A stretch of 58,374 bases of DNA, from NCBI RefSeq assembly GCF_014897985.1, contig NZ_JABUZA010000030.1, positions 1-58,374 on the forward strand, in the 5' to 3' direction. Below, in pieces: positions 31,151-40,737 of this stretch. Each line of letters begins with the position of its first letter. The stretch's first letter is position 1. Made by a program: the position numbers and the translations under genes. The notes beneath the pieces are model-generated. The model was not told where the DNA came from. It ran no database searches and was given only the letters and a program-made list of their open reading frames with translations. Source of the DNA: Halomonas colorata (GTDB lineage: Bacteria > Pseudomonadota > Gammaproteobacteria > Pseudomonadales > Halomonadaceae).

Positions 31151-32550
31151 TGGTTTTTTCGTTTCCCAAATGGCGGCCCTCACGGCTGGGCTTAAAGCTG
31201 TTTGCGGCCATATTAAGCGTTAACGTGGCCATTTCAGCCAGCATGTTCCTGGCGGTTTCCTACAGTATCGATCGTGGCTTTCTCGATTACTTAAGTCAGG
31301 CCCAGGAGCGCCGTGCCATGCTGCTGGCCGATGGCTTGATTACCCGCTGGGAAACGCAGAACAACTGGCAATGGCTGGAAAACAAGCCCCGCCGCTGGCC
31401 GAATATTGTGCGCTTTGAGCTAGGCCAGGAAGACCGCGAGCGCCCTTCCCCGCTGGGTGAAGCCCGGGATTTTGCGCTACGTGCCCCCGACGGCCGGTTT
31501 GTTATCCCGCCCATGGATAATCGAACGGGCTCGAGCGATTGGCGCTGGCTAACGCTTTATAGCAACGATCTGGAAATCGGCGAGCTAGGGTTTCGTCCGC
31601 CTCAGCAAATGCTTGAGCGCATGGAAAATCACTTTTTAGAGCGCCAGCAGCGCAATTTGATGATTATCGTCATCTCGATTGGCCTGGCCTCACTGCTGCT
31701 GGCAGCCGGGCTCTCCTGGTGGCTGAGCCGACGCACGCGTGCCCTGGCCATTGCGACACGGCGTCTCACCGAAGGCAATTATCACTCCCGCCTGCCCGAG
31801 CGTGGCCGCGACGAGCTTTCGCGTCTGGCGCGGGACTTTAACGTTTTGGCAGCGACTCTTGAAGCCAACCGGGACGCGCGCTCGCGCTGGGTATCCGATA
31901 CGGCTCACGAGCTACGTACGCCGCTTGCCGTATTGCGTGGTGAAATTGAGGCCATGCAGGATGGCATTCGCCCTCTGAATCAGGAAAATCTGTTTTCTCT
32001 TGCCCAGGAAGTGGCTCAGCTCGAACGTCTGGTCGCCGATTTACGTCTGCTCTCGCAAAGTGATGCCGGGGCGCTGGATATTCATTTAGCCCCGATGGAT
32101 CTTAGCGAAAGCCTGACCAGTCGCCTTGAGGACGCCGACCGCTGGCTCAAGGAAAGCGGCCTTACCCTGACCACGCATATTGCCCCCGGCGTTATGATTC
32201 ACGGCGATGCTCAGCGCCTGCATCAGCTATGGAATAATCTGCTGGATAACAGCTGCGCCTATACCGATGCCCCAGGCAAACTTCAGGTGACGCTTGGCAT
32301 CCAACACCATCATGCGGTGATTACCTGGCAAGATAGCGCACCCGGTGTGCCCGAAAGTGAGCTTGTGCGGCTTACCGAGCGTCTTTACCGGGTAGAGGGG
32401 TCGCGTAACCGTGCCAGCGGCGGCAGCGGTTTAGGGCTTTCGATTGCCAGCGCGCTGGTCAATGCTCACGGGGCAACGCTTAAGGCCACAAACACCCAGC
32501 TCGGCGGCCTTTGCTGGACGCTGCGTTTTCCGTTGCTCACTGCCCATTAA
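31150..32550 (+). CDS. baeS: Sensor histidine kinase, BaeS-like
   Basis: Envelope-stress type sensor of 466 residues from ATG 31150, whose A overlaps the pump stop codon. It has TM1 around residues 18-40, a periplasmic domain of about 125 residues, TM2 (MIIVISIGLASLLLAAGLSWW), a HAMP domain (RRLTEGNYHSRLPERGRDELS), HisKA with DTAHELRTPLAVLRGE (His253), and HATPase with NLLDNSCAYTD and GGSGLGLSI. The HisKA text and the link to an RND pump are those of E. coli BaeS, which follows mdtABCD. The frame extends upstream to 31072 inside the pump gene, but TGATG coupling makes 31150 the better start. Confidence 0.87.
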   Translation: MVFSFPKWRPSRLGLKLFAAILSVNVAISASMFLAVSYSIDRGFLDYLSQAQERRAMLLADGLITRWETQNNWQWLENKPRRWPNIVRFELGQEDRERPSPLGEARDFALRAPDGRFVIPPMDNRTGSSDWRWLTLYSNDLEIGELGFRPPQQMLERMENHFLERQQRNLMIIVISIGLASLLLAAGLSWWLSRRTRALAIATRRLTEGNYHSRLPERGRDELSRLARDFNVLAATLEANRDARSRWVSDTAHELRTPLAVLRGEIEAMQDGIRPLNQENLFSLAQEVAQLERLVADLRLLSQSDAGALDIHLAPMDLSESLTSRLEDADRWLKESGLTLTTHIAPGVMIHGDAQRLHQLWNNLLDNSCAYTDAPGKLQVTLGIQHHHAVITWQDSAPGVPESELVRLTERLYRVEGSRNRASGGSGLGLSIASALVNAHGATLKATNTQLGGLCWTLRFPLLTAH

Positions 32551-32585
32551 TACTCACTGTTCATTAACTACTGAGCGAGTCCACT

Positions 32586-33290
32586 ATGTCGCATGACGCC
32601 TCGTTGTTGATCGTTGAAGACGAACCCAAAATTGCTCGCCTGATGGATGACTACTTAAGTTCTCATGGCTATGCCGTGACCACGCTTGGTCATGGTGACG
32701 AAGTGCTTCCCTGGCTACAGGAAAACTCCCCCAAGCTAATCCTGTTAGACGTTATGCTGCCCGGCAAAGATGGCCTCACGCTATGCCGGGAAATACGCCA
32801 GCTGTGGCCTACGATCGCCATTATCATGGTCACCGCCAAGGTAGAGGAGGTGGATCGCCTGCTAGGGTTAGAGCTGGGCGCCGATGACTACATCTGTAAA
32901 CCCTTTAGCCCCCGCGAAGTGGTGGCCAGGGTAAAAGCCGTGCTACGCAGAAGCCAAGCCCTTGCTGAACAAGTCACGGCGGATCAACCTGAAACACTGG
33001 CGCCGGTCACTCTCAACGAAGATGGCTGGCAAGCCCTAGCCCATGGCCATGATATAGGGCTCACTGCGGTTGAATTTCAGCTGCTGCGGGTGATGATGCA
33101 ATCGCCGGGGCGAATCTTTAGCCGTGAGCAGCTAATGGATCACATGTACCGCGATAACCGCATCGTGTCAGAGCGCACCGTGGATAGCCATATTAAAAAG
33201 TTACGTAAAAAAATCACTGAAGCCCTCCCCGAGCAGGAGATCATTCGCTCAGTGTATGGGGTAGGATATAAGTATCAGCCAGAGGGCTAA
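32586..33290 (+). CDS. baeR: Response regulator, BaeR-like (OmpR family)
   Basis: 234 residues: a receiver domain with LIVEDEPKIARLM, phosphoacceptor Asp55 in LILLDVMLPG and Lys in DDYICKPFSPREV, then a winged-helix domain (LTAVEFQLLRVMMQSPGRIFSREQL, RTVDSHIKKLRKK). The EDEPKIARLM and DYICKPFSPREVVARVK strings resemble E. coli BaeR closely. It is expected to be phosphorylated by the kinase encoded 35 bases upstream and to activate the efflux operon and envelope-stress genes, perhaps including the Spy-like gene at 34347. Its 3' end overlaps by 4 bases with the converging esterase gene. Confidence 0.9.
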   Translation: MSHDASLLIVEDEPKIARLMDDYLSSHGYAVTTLGHGDEVLPWLQENSPKLILLDVMLPGKDGLTLCREIRQLWPTIAIIMVTAKVEEVDRLLGLELGADDYICKPFSPREVVARVKAVLRRSQALAEQVTADQPETLAPVTLNEDGWQALAHGHDIGLTAVEFQLLRVMMQSPGRIFSREQLMDHMYRDNRIVSERTVDSHIKKLRKKITEALPEQEIIRSVYGVGYKYQPEG

Positions 33291-34210
33291 TCGTTTGTAT
33301 CAACCTGGCGATTCAAAAAAGCAATGGCCGCTTTCATGGCGCTGCCGCGGAATATAAAGCTGGCTAAATGGCCACGCCATGGCTGGAGATAAAGCTCGCT
33401 CGGGGTTCCTTGAGCTTGTAGAGCCCGATAAAAATCAGTGGCATGGTCGACGGGCACCAGCCTGTCCCACTTGCCATGGAACAGGAAAAACGGCGGCGCT
33501 TGAGGGATTAGCTGGCGAGCGGGAGATGCCAGCGTATAGGCTTCGGTTTTCTCGGCGCGCGTGCCGCCTATAAAATCAACCACCAGCGGGCCATCATCGA
33601 ATTTCAGCAAATCACTTGGAAGCCCACCCGCCACCACGGCGGCTAGCCGGGTATGCTCGCCGCCATAAGGGGCCGCGAGTGGGCCTTCAGCCCCCGCCAC
33701 GGCTAGCAGACTTACCAGATGCGCCCCGGAAGAGTAACCAACCCCCACTACTCTGTCGGTGTCTATACGCCACTCTGCCGCATGGGCGTGAAGCCAGTTC
33801 ATGGCTTGCTCTAGATCGTAAAGCTGAGCGGGAAACTGATACTCAGGGGCAAAGCGATACTCGATGTTGATCGTGACATAGCCCTGCTCTGCCAGCTGTT
33901 CAGCAATCCCCTGCATATCGTTTGGACCACGATTGCGCCATCCCCCGCCGTGAACAATCAACGCCGCCGGGCGACGTTCCAAGCCTTGGGTATGGGGAAG
34001 CAGTACTTGAGCATTGAGCATTTGCGGCCAATCAGCCGGGGTATAAGGCTGCGGATCAAGACGCTCAAAGGTCACGGTATCACGCGGTGAGACACGCTGC
34101 TCAATAGCCGATTGATCGTTATGAACATAGTGCGTTGCAGTGCATCCACCAAGCAGCAGAGCAAGCGTGCCCAAGCCAAGGTAGCGGCAAACAAAACGGG
34201 CGTATGGCAT
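33287..34210 (-). CDS. Lipoprotein alpha/beta hydrolase (esterase, BD-FAE/HSL-like)
   Basis: 307 residues with an N-terminal lipoprotein signal: LGTLALLLGGC, where Cys23 would be lipidated, so anchored in the envelope. The hydrolase fold is shown by the oxyanion motif HGGGWRNRG, the nucleophile elbow GYSSGAH, the acid in HGKWDRLVP and the final His in PWRGHLASF. This is the carboxylesterase pattern of the Abhydrolase_3/BD-FAE families; the natural substrate is unknown. It converges on baeR with 4 overlapping bases and is divergent from the Spy-like gene, with which it shares a 136-bp promoter region. Confidence 0.85.
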   Translation of the reverse strand: MPYARFVCRYLGLGTLALLLGGCTATHYVHNDQSAIEQRVSPRDTVTFERLDPQPYTPADWPQMLNAQVLLPHTQGLERRPAALIVHGGGWRNRGPNDMQGIAEQLAEQGYVTINIEYRFAPEYQFPAQLYDLEQAMNWLHAHAAEWRIDTDRVVGVGYSSGAHLVSLLAVAGAEGPLAAPYGGEHTRLAAVVAGGLPSDLLKFDDGPLVVDFIGGTRAEKTEAYTLASPARQLIPQAPPFFLFHGKWDRLVPVDHATDFYRALQAQGTPSELYLQPWRGHLASFIFRGSAMKAAIAFLNRQVDTND

Positions 34211-34346
34211 TTATCATTCCTTATGCGAAGAAAGTGTTTAGCAAATAGCCATAGTCCACCAACATCACCGTTATTGCACACTCCGTGCATACGATTTGCA
34301 CTTCGCCGCTTGATACTGACATCGTCAACTTACCAAGAGGTACGTT

Positions 34347-34760
34347 ATGAAAATGTCATTACGTCAGGTTTTTGCTCCCGCTCTGCTTGCTTTCGCGCTA
34401 ACGCCGCTCGCTTTTGCAGCCCAGGCAAACCAACACGAAGACCATGCCTCAGAGGTTGATCGTGAAGCATTCCAACAGCGCATGGAAGAGCGCCGCCAGG
34501 AAGTATATGAGCGTGCTGGATTAGATGAAGAGCAGCAAACGGCCCTTAATGAGCTGAACGCTGAACACTATCAGGCCATGCAGGCATTGCGTGAAGAGCA
34601 CCACGAAAAAGTCGCGGAACTTCTTTCTGAAGAAGAACGCGACGCTTTAAAAAATGCCATGCAAGAGGTGCGCGAAGAGCACCGTGGCGACGGTAAAGGC
34701 CACGGCCGCCGCGGTGAGCATGACCATCACGAAAGAAACGCGGAAACTGCCAGCGAGTAA
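34347..34760 (+). CDS. Spy/CpxP-like periplasmic protein
   Basis: 137 residues with a signal peptide (LRQVFAPALLAFALTPLAFAAQA), then an all-helical, highly charged mature part. Spacing and composition fit the LTxxQ family: LDEEQQTALNELNAEHYQAMQALREEHHEKVAELLSEEE, written here in part, with helix-forming Glu/Gln/Arg runs; the tail is His- and Gly-rich (GDGKGHGRRGEHDHH) and might bind metal. E. coli Spy is a periplasmic chaperone induced through BaeR and CpxR; the BaeSR pair 1 kb away makes similar control plausible. The ATG follows AAGAGG by 6 bases. The family match is by pattern rather than strong identity. Confidence 0.72.
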   Translation: MKMSLRQVFAPALLAFALTPLAFAAQANQHEDHASEVDREAFQQRMEERRQEVYERAGLDEEQQTALNELNAEHYQAMQALREEHHEKVAELLSEEERDALKNAMQEVREEHRGDGKGHGRRGEHDHHERNAETASE

Positions 34761-34784
34761 GCCATTTAATCGCTATATTTCTAG

Positions 34785-34818
34785 AACGCCCGGCCATCAC
34801 CGGGCGTTTTATTTTTTG
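34785..34818 (+). terminator. Intrinsic terminator after the Spy-like gene
   Basis: A perfect 9-bp stem (AACGCCCGG with CCGGGCGTT, six-base loop) followed by TTTTATTTTTT. It separates the Spy-like gene from the SulP transporter gene. Confidence 0.92.
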
Positions 34819-34913
34819 TGCCTTAAGGGCACCGCACTAACGTCCGATTGTGCAAATTTGAGGTCAGGAGTAGCGTAAAGCGTATATCTATTCGCCACTC
34901 AAGAGGCCTACCC

Positions 34914-36671
34914 ATGTCCCGCGCGAATCGCCCCTCGGACTATGTGTTTCCGATGCCTGGCAGCGCATTGCTTAACGCCTGGCGTGAAGGCTATACGCTC
35001 GGCATGTTGAAGCGCGATGTGATGGCGGGTCTCACCATTGGCGTGGTAGCGGTGCCGCTTTCCATGGCGCTGGCGATTGCGATTGGCGTACCGCCTCAAC
35101 ATGGGCTTTATACCGCTATCGTGGCGGGTGCGGTAATCGCCTTGACGGGTGGCTCACGGTTTAACATCTCAGGCCCCACGGCGGCCTTTGTAGTCATTCT
35201 ATTTCCTATCGTTGCCCATCACGGTTTGGGCGGGCTACTAATTGCCACGCTGATGGCCGGGGCAATTCTGGTTGCACTCGGGCTTTCACGCCTGGGCAGC
35301 CTGATTCAGTATGTCCCCTACCCGGTAATTCTAGGCTTTACGGCAGGTATTGGCGTGGTGATCGCACTGCTACAACTGCCTGATTTTCTAGGCTTATCCG
35401 GTGTCGAGCTGGGTGACAGCACCCTGCATAATTTGATGCTGATCAGCCAGGCACTGCCCGGCCTGTCGCTGGCAGATATCAGCGTCGGACTTGCTACCCT
35501 AGCCACACTATTGATCTGGCCGCGTCTAAAAACGCCGATTCCAGCGCCGCTGGTTGGATTAACGGTGGGCACGCTGGCAGCTTTTTTGCTGACCCTGGGC
35601 GGCATTGAGGTCGACACTATCGCCTCACGGTTTAGCTGGGAGTTTCAAGGCGAAAACGGCAATGGCATTCCGCCCTTTGCGCCAAGCGTTGCGCTGCCGT
35701 GGCATTTTCTGGGGGAGGATGGCACGCCGCTTGAAATCAACTTCGCCTTGATTCAGTCGTTACTTGGCCCGGCGCTTGCCATCGCCTTGTTGGCGGCGAT
35801 CGAATCACTACTGTGCGCGGTTGTGGCCGACGGTTTGACCCGCACACGTCACAACCCGAATGCCGAACTGATCGGTCAGGGACTGGGCAACATGGTAGTC
35901 CCTTTCTTTGGTGGCATAACCGCGACCGCAGCGCTTGCCCGTACCGCTACCAATATCAAAAGCGGGGCGTTTTCGCCGATAGCCGCACTGGTACATTCGC
36001 TGGTGGTACTGTTGGCCGTAGTCGTCCTGGCGGGCGTGCTGGGCTACGTTCCCATGGCGGCGTTGGCAGCCTTACTGTTTATCATTGCCTGGAACATGAG
36101 CGAAGCACGCCACTTTGTTCACACGCTGAAAAGCGCCCCCGCAAGCGATGTATGGGTACTAGTGATCTGCTTTCTGCTCACCGTCATTTTCGACATGGTG
36201 ATAGCGGTAGCTGTCGGCATAGGCCTAGCCGCCGCTCTGTTTATTCGCCGGATGGCGCAGTTGACCAATACCCAGCGCTTCACCGCGCCGGATACGCACG
36301 CGCAATACCCAGCTGAAGTGGCGCATTACAAGATCACGGGACCGCTGTTTTTTGGCGCTGCTGAAAAGGCTATTGCGACACTGCGCATGATTGATCACAG
36401 CGTGCGCATTATCGTGTTGGATATGCGCGATGTGCCCAGCCTGGATACTACCGCCATGGTGGCGCTGGATACATTGCGTCGCGAACTGAGCGAACAGAAA
36501 GTGGGCATTATCTTCGTCGGGCTACCGCCGCGCATGATGTTAAAAATCAAACGTGCTGGCATACGTCGCGAAATGGGCAAGCTAGCTGTCGCGAGCAATC
36601 TGGCCCACGCTGAGCGGATAGCGCGCCTCTGGCTGGCAAGAAACGGTCACCCGGAAATCAATAACCAATAG
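34914..36671 (+). CDS. SulP family anion transporter with STAS domain (DauA-like)
   Basis: 585 residues: about 11-14 membrane helices followed by a cytoplasmic STAS domain (residues about 470-575; IIVLDMRDVPSLDTTAMVAL). SulP signatures are AGLTIGVVAVPLSMALAIAIGVPPQHGLYTAIVAG and GGSRFNISGPTAAFV. Both length and text resemble E. coli DauA, an aerobic C4-dicarboxylate transporter, more than sulfate permeases, but sulfate or bicarbonate cannot be excluded. ATG 34914 has AAGAGG 7 bases upstream; the frame continues to 34848 without a good site. It converges on the aldehyde dehydrogenase gene. Confidence 0.87.
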   Translation: MSRANRPSDYVFPMPGSALLNAWREGYTLGMLKRDVMAGLTIGVVAVPLSMALAIAIGVPPQHGLYTAIVAGAVIALTGGSRFNISGPTAAFVVILFPIVAHHGLGGLLIATLMAGAILVALGLSRLGSLIQYVPYPVILGFTAGIGVVIALLQLPDFLGLSGVELGDSTLHNLMLISQALPGLSLADISVGLATLATLLIWPRLKTPIPAPLVGLTVGTLAAFLLTLGGIEVDTIASRFSWEFQGENGNGIPPFAPSVALPWHFLGEDGTPLEINFALIQSLLGPALAIALLAAIESLLCAVVADGLTRTRHNPNAELIGQGLGNMVVPFFGGITATAALARTATNIKSGAFSPIAALVHSLVVLLAVVVLAGVLGYVPMAALAALLFIIAWNMSEARHFVHTLKSAPASDVWVLVICFLLTVIFDMVIAVAVGIGLAAALFIRRMAQLTNTQRFTAPDTHAQYPAEVAHYKITGPLFFGAAEKAIATLRMIDHSVRIIVLDMRDVPSLDTTAMVALDTLRRELSEQKVGIIFVGLPPRMMLKIKRAGIRREMGKLAVASNLAHAERIARLWLARNGHPEINNQ

Positions 36672-36694
36672 CGGGTATCAGGGGACTAACAATC

Positions 36695-36715
36695 CCGCTC
36701 GGCAATACCGAGCGG
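36695..36715. terminator. Hairpin between convergent sulP and aldehyde dehydrogenase genes
   Basis: CCGCTCGG and CCGAGCGG form an 8-bp stem around CAATA. There is no clear U-run on either strand, so it may be a weak bidirectional terminator or a 3'-end stabiliser. Confidence 0.55.
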
Positions 36716-36735
36716 GGGTAGCACGTAAGCGTGGT

Positions 36736-38256
36736 TTAGAAGAAGCCCAACGGATTGATGTCGTAACTAATCAGCAGGTTCTTGGTTTGCTGATAGTGTT
36801 CGAGGGCAACCTTGTGGGTTTCACGGCCGACGCCGGATTTCTTGTAGCCACCAAACGCGGCGTGAGCCGGGTATTGGTGATAGCAGTTGGTCCATACACG
36901 GCCGGCCTGGATGCCCCGGCCCATACGAAACGCCACGTTGATATCGCGACTCCATACACCCGCGCCCAAGCCAAACTCGGTGTCGTTGGCAATCGCGAGC
37001 GCCTCTTCTTCATCCTTGAAGGTCGTGACCGCGACTACCGGGCCAAAAATCTCCTCCTGGAAAACGCGCATTTTATTGTTGCCTTTAAGCAGCGTCGGCT
37101 GGATGTAGTAACCGCCGTTAATGCTGTCATCCAGGGTTTCTTTGTTGCCCCCGGTCAAGAACTCCGCGCCTTCTTCACGGGCAATCTCCATGTACGACAT
37201 GATTTTGTCGAACTGTTCCTGAGAGGCTTGAGCGCCGACCTGAACATCGGTATCCAGCGGGTTACCACGCTTGATGGTTTGGGTGCGCTCCATCACTTTC
37301 GCCATAAACTCGTCGTACATGCTTTCCTGAATCAGCGCGCGCGATGGGCAGGTACATACTTCGCCCTGGTTAAAGAACGCCAGTACCAAACCCTCGACCG
37401 CTTTATCGATAAACGTCGGTTCGGCGTTCATGATATCGGCAAAGTAAATATTGGGCGATTTACCGCCAAGCTCTACGGTGGAGGGAATAATATTTTCAGC
37501 CGCGCATTTAAGGATGTGCGAGCCGACCGGGGTGGAACCGGTGAATGCGATCTTGGCGATGCGCTTGCTGCTGGCCAACGCTTGCCCAGCTTCGGCACCG
37601 AAGCCATTAACAATATTGACGACACCAGCGGGCAGCAAATCGCCAACCAGCTCGATGAGTACCAGCACGGAAGCCGGGGTTTGTTCGGCAGGCTTAAGTA
37701 CCACGCAGTTACCGGCGGCAAGCGCGGGCGCCAGCTTCCAGACGGCCATTAAAATCGGGAAATTCCAAGGAATGATCTGCCCAACCACGCCTAGCGGTTC
37801 GTGAAAGTGGTAGGACACCGTATTGGCATCAATATCCGCAGCGCTGCCTTCCTGAGCGCGCAGGCAGCCTGCAAAGTAGCGGAAATGATCAACGGCCAGA
37901 GGGATATCCGCATTTAACGTTTCGCGAACGGCTTTACCGTTATCCCAACTTTCGGCTACGGCCAGCATTTCGATATTCTGTTCAATGCGGTCGGCGATTT
38001 TTAATAAAATATTGCTGCGTTCAGCAGCGGCGGTTTTACCCCAGGCAGGCGCTGCCTTGTGCGCAGCATCCAGCGCTTTATCGATATCCTCGGCGGTAGA
38101 GCGCGGGATTTCGCAGAATACCTGACCATTAACAGGGCTAACATTATCAAAGTATTGGCCGTTAACGGGAGGCACAAACTCACCGCCGATATAGTTGCCA
38201 TAGCGTTTTTCAAATGAGACAACTGACCCGTTTTCACCTGGATTGGCATAGATCAT
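36736..38256 (-). CDS. NAD-dependent aldehyde dehydrogenase (ExaC/AldB type)
   Basis: Oxidises aldehydes, probably acetaldehyde, to acids. 506 residues beginning around [19 protein letters not shown], with [22 protein letters not shown], the cofactor motif FTGSTPVG, catalytic Glu in VELGGKSPN, catalytic Cys in [12 protein letters not shown], and the late motif [10 protein letters not shown]. The N- and C-terminal text ([15 protein letters not shown]) is that of the ExaC/AldB acetaldehyde dehydrogenases. AGGAG lies 8 bases upstream of the ATG. It is monocistronic, 237 bp after the hybrid kinase gene, with a tandem repeat in the gap. Confidence 0.92.
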   Translation of the reverse strand: MIYANPGENGSVVSFEKRYGNYIGGEFVPPVNGQYFDNVSPVNGQVFCEIPRSTAEDIDKALDAAHKAAPAWGKTAAAERSNILLKIADRIEQNIEMLAVAESWDNGKAVRETLNADIPLAVDHFRYFAGCLRAQEGSAADIDANTVSYHFHEPLGVVGQIIPWNFPILMAVWKLAPALAAGNCVVLKPAEQTPASVLVLIELVGDLLPAGVVNIVNGFGAEAGQALASSKRIAKIAFTGSTPVGSHILKCAAENIIPSTVELGGKSPNIYFADIMNAEPTFIDKAVEGLVLAFFNQGEVCTCPSRALIQESMYDEFMAKVMERTQTIKRGNPLDTDVQVGAQASQEQFDKIMSYMEIAREEGAEFLTGGNKETLDDSINGGYYIQPTLLKGNNKMRVFQEEIFGPVVAVTTFKDEEEALAIANDTEFGLGAGVWSRDINVAFRMGRGIQAGRVWTNCYHQYPAHAAFGGYKKSGVGRETHKVALEHYQQTKNLLISYDINPLGFF

Positions 38257-38436
38257 GACAAGGCTCCTGAGTTTTATGATTATTAAACGTGCTTTGACAG
38301 TATTGTTTATTATTGGCTACGACGATAGAGCACGAGGACAGGATTAGCTCTCATCCCTTGGTAGAAGATAAGCACACGGCTCCAGAAGGCTGACGTTGTA
38401 AACCAGCGTTCAGTGTCTCTTGGTTTTCAGGATCCC

Positions 38437-38496
38437 GCTTTTCAGGTACTAGCTTTTCAGGTACTAGCTTTTCAGGTACTAGCTTTTCAGGTACTA
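38437..38496. repeat. Four perfect 15-bp tandem repeats at the 3' end of the hybrid kinase gene
   Basis: GCTTTTCAGGTACTA occurs four times in a row. Read on the minus strand (TAGTACCTGAAAAGC) the first copy begins with the TAG stop of the hybrid kinase gene, so every unit carries an in-frame stop. Degenerate copies flank it on both sides (CTACAAAGC before, ATCCTGAAAACC after). It lies about 180 bp upstream of the aldehyde dehydrogenase ATG. Confidence 0.93.
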
Positions 38497-40737
38497 GCTT
38501 TGTAGAACGTCGCGCCGCCACCGTTCAAGTTCTGTAAGCGTTCGAGCAGCGTTATGGCGTAATAAACTAAACACGCTGTCTAGCTGGCACGGGGTATGGC
38601 CCTCTTCATGGGCTAATAGCTCAAGATGCTGGGCATCATCCGCTAACTGCTCTGCGCCCATACTCAATGATTCACCGCGCAGCTGGTGCGCCAACCGCGC
38701 TACCTGTTGCAGCTGTTCATCAAACAGGCGTTCCGATGCCGCAAGGTAAGCCGCCAACTGTAAGAGATAATCGCTTACCTGCTGTTGATAAAGCACCATA
38801 AGCTGGATTAACCGCTCATCTCCCAGATTTTCCAGCAGCATATTCAGTGTGTTGATGTTGAGTAATGCGTGCTCTGGCGCATCTTCGTTTAACTGTTCGA
38901 GCGACGGTAGCAATAAATCTTGCCTTGACGACAATAGGTGCAGCGTAAGCACGTTACTCAGCGCTGATAAGGAGAGCGGTTTGGTAATATAGTCGTTCAT
39001 ACCCGCGGCAAGGCAGCGCTGGCGATCATTGCCGCCGGCGGTCATGGCCACAATAGGCACCTGAGCCAACCAGCCGCCCTGCTCTCGCAGGCGTTGGGTG
39101 ACCATCAGGCCATCCATATCCGGTAGCTGAATATCCATGAAAATTAAATGCATCTGCAGAGACTGCGCCATGGTTAGCGCATCCTGACCATTCTCTGCAC
39201 AGACCACATCGCACCCTAAGCGCGATAACAGGCTCGTCGCTACCTTGCGGTTGACCGCGTTATCTTCGACCAGCAGTAGCGTTGTACCCGCAAAGTCTCC
39301 CGCCGGCTCATTAGGCAGAGATGCGGTTTCCGGACTGGCCTTTACAAGCGGCAACTCACACCAAAAGGTACTGCCCTGCCCCGGCTGGCTCTGCACACCT
39401 AAACGTCCCTGCATGGCCTCGCTCAACCGCTTGCAAATGGCAAGCCCGAGGCCAGTGCCGCCATAGCGACGTGCAATTGAGGAGTTAGCCTGTTGGAAGG
39501 GTTCAAATAAAGTTTCCTGCTGCTCCTCGTTAAGCCCACAGCCGGTATCGATGACTTCGAGCAACAAGTTTTCAACCGTTGACGAGACATGAATATGTAT
39601 TTCACCGTGGTCGGTGAACTTCGTCGCATTGGCCACCAGGTTCAGTAAGATCTGCCTGAAACGACCAGCGTCAATCATGATCCAAGGGGGCACCAAGGCA
39701 TCAACATTTACCCTTAATACCAAGCCTTTCGCCTTCGCACGCGGCTCAAAGAGGGCCACTACGCTATCAATCAAGGGCTTTAGTGCCGTCGGTGTGGTTT
39801 CGAGTGTTAAGTGGCCAGCTTCAATTTTAGAGAAATCGAGAATCTCATTGATCATGGCCAGCAGTTGGTTGGCGCTGTCGTGAATCGTCCGGGCATAATC
39901 TTCCACCTGAGCCGGGCTTGTCGGCTCGCGTAACAGCTCGCTCATGCCGATCACACCGTTAAGCGGCGTGCGAATCTCATGGCTTACCATGGCCAGAAAA
40001 TCTGATTTAGCGTGGTTAGCAGCCTGGGCTTGCTCAGCAGTAACTTCCAACTGCCGACTTAGCTGCTCCTGCTCGCGCCTAGCGGCCGCGCTTTCACGCA
40101 TTTCACGTAGCAAGAAGCCTATCACTAACAGCACGGCCAGACTCATACCCAGCAGCAGCGTCATTAAGAGCTTATAAAGCGTACTCAGCCATATGCGCTC
40201 TTCAGTGGCGGACTCTGCCAGGTAGCCGTTAATCGTAATTACAAATCGTTCAGTTAACTGCGTTAGCCTATCCAGTGCCGTTTCAAGCGAGCTAACGGGT
40301 AGTGATTCAAGCTCACTATACGGCGCAAACATGGTGTCCAGTGTTTCCATTTGCTGCTGTATGTGCGCCATTAATTCACTCGCATCACCAATGGCATGCA
40401 ACAGCGTACTGACCTCACCCTCCTGAAGCAGCGTAAGGCGGCTGTATAACAGCTCAAAGCGCATGTTCAGTTCATTTTGCACCGGCGGTGTAATATCGGT
40501 TCGAGCTGTCGCAAGTAAATGGTTAAGAAGCTGCACCGCATCACGGTCAAGCTTATACACTACCCACGAGGTATCTTCGCGCAGGCTTTGGGTGAGGTTG
40601 TCCTGACGCCATGCGGCAAGTGCGGCAACCACGAGTGCTGCGGCAAACAGCAGCACGGTAATGATGGCCACCAGTTTTAGACGCCGGGGATAACGCAGTA
40701 GGCTGGGAGACTGCGTCACGGAGCTACTTAAGCGCAT
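38494..40737 (-). CDS. Hybrid sensor histidine kinase with REC and HPt domains
   Basis: 747 residues. TM1 ([21 protein letters not shown]) and TM2 ([21 protein letters not shown]) enclose a helical periplasmic domain of about 150 residues. Then come a coiled segment, HisKA with [12 protein letters not shown] (His253), HATPase with [13 protein letters not shown] and [12 protein letters not shown], a receiver domain with Asp535 in [12 protein letters not shown], and a C-terminal HPt domain with His684 in AHQLRGES. This is a full phosphorelay in one chain, as in BarA or TorS; the final response regulator is not nearby. The 5' end overlaps the preceding periplasmic-protein gene by 14-17 bases. 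ATG 40737 is preferred to the TTG directly before it. Confidence 0.92.
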   Translation of the reverse strand: MRLSSSVTQSPSLLRYPRRLKLVAIITVLLFAAALVVAALAAWRQDNLTQSLREDTSWVVYKLDRDAVQLLNHLLATARTDITPPVQNELNMRFELLYSRLTLLQEGEVSTLLHAIGDASELMAHIQQQMETLDTMFAPYSELESLPVSSLETALDRLTQLTERFVITINGYLAESATEERIWLSTLYKLLMTLLLGMSLAVLLVIGFLLREMRESAAARREQEQLSRQLEVTAEQAQAANHAKSDFLAMVSHEIRTPLNGVIGMSELLREPTSPAQVEDYARTIHDSANQLLAMINEILDFSKIEAGHLTLETTPTALKPLIDSVVALFEPRAKAKGLVLRVNVDALVPPWIMIDAGRFRQILLNLVANATKFTDHGEIHIHVSSTVENLLLEVIDTGCGLNEEQQETLFEPFQQANSSIARRYGGTGLGLAICKRLSEAMQGRLGVQSQPGQGSTFWCELPLVKASPETASLPNEPAGDFAGTTLLLVEDNAVNRKVATSLLSRLGCDVVCAENGQDALTMAQSLQMHLIFMDIQLPDMDGLMVTQRLREQGGWLAQVPIVAMTAGGNDRQRCLAAGMNDYITKPLSLSALSNVLTLHLLSSRQDLLLPSLEQLNEDAPEHALLNINTLNMLLENLGDERLIQLMVLYQQQVSDYLLQLAAYLAASERLFDEQLQQVARLAHQLRGESLSMGAEQLADDAQHLELLAHEEGHTPCQLDSVFSLLRHNAARTLTELERWRRDVLQS

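Noticed and set aside
36787..37752. 321-codon open frame on the plus strand opposite the aldehyde dehydrogenase
   Set aside because: Antisense shadow of a well recognised gene, common in high-GC DNA; no domain or start signal.
38437..38496. Possible CRISPR-like repeat
   Set aside because: Units are 15 bp with no spacers between them and no cas genes, so it is a simple tandem repeat.
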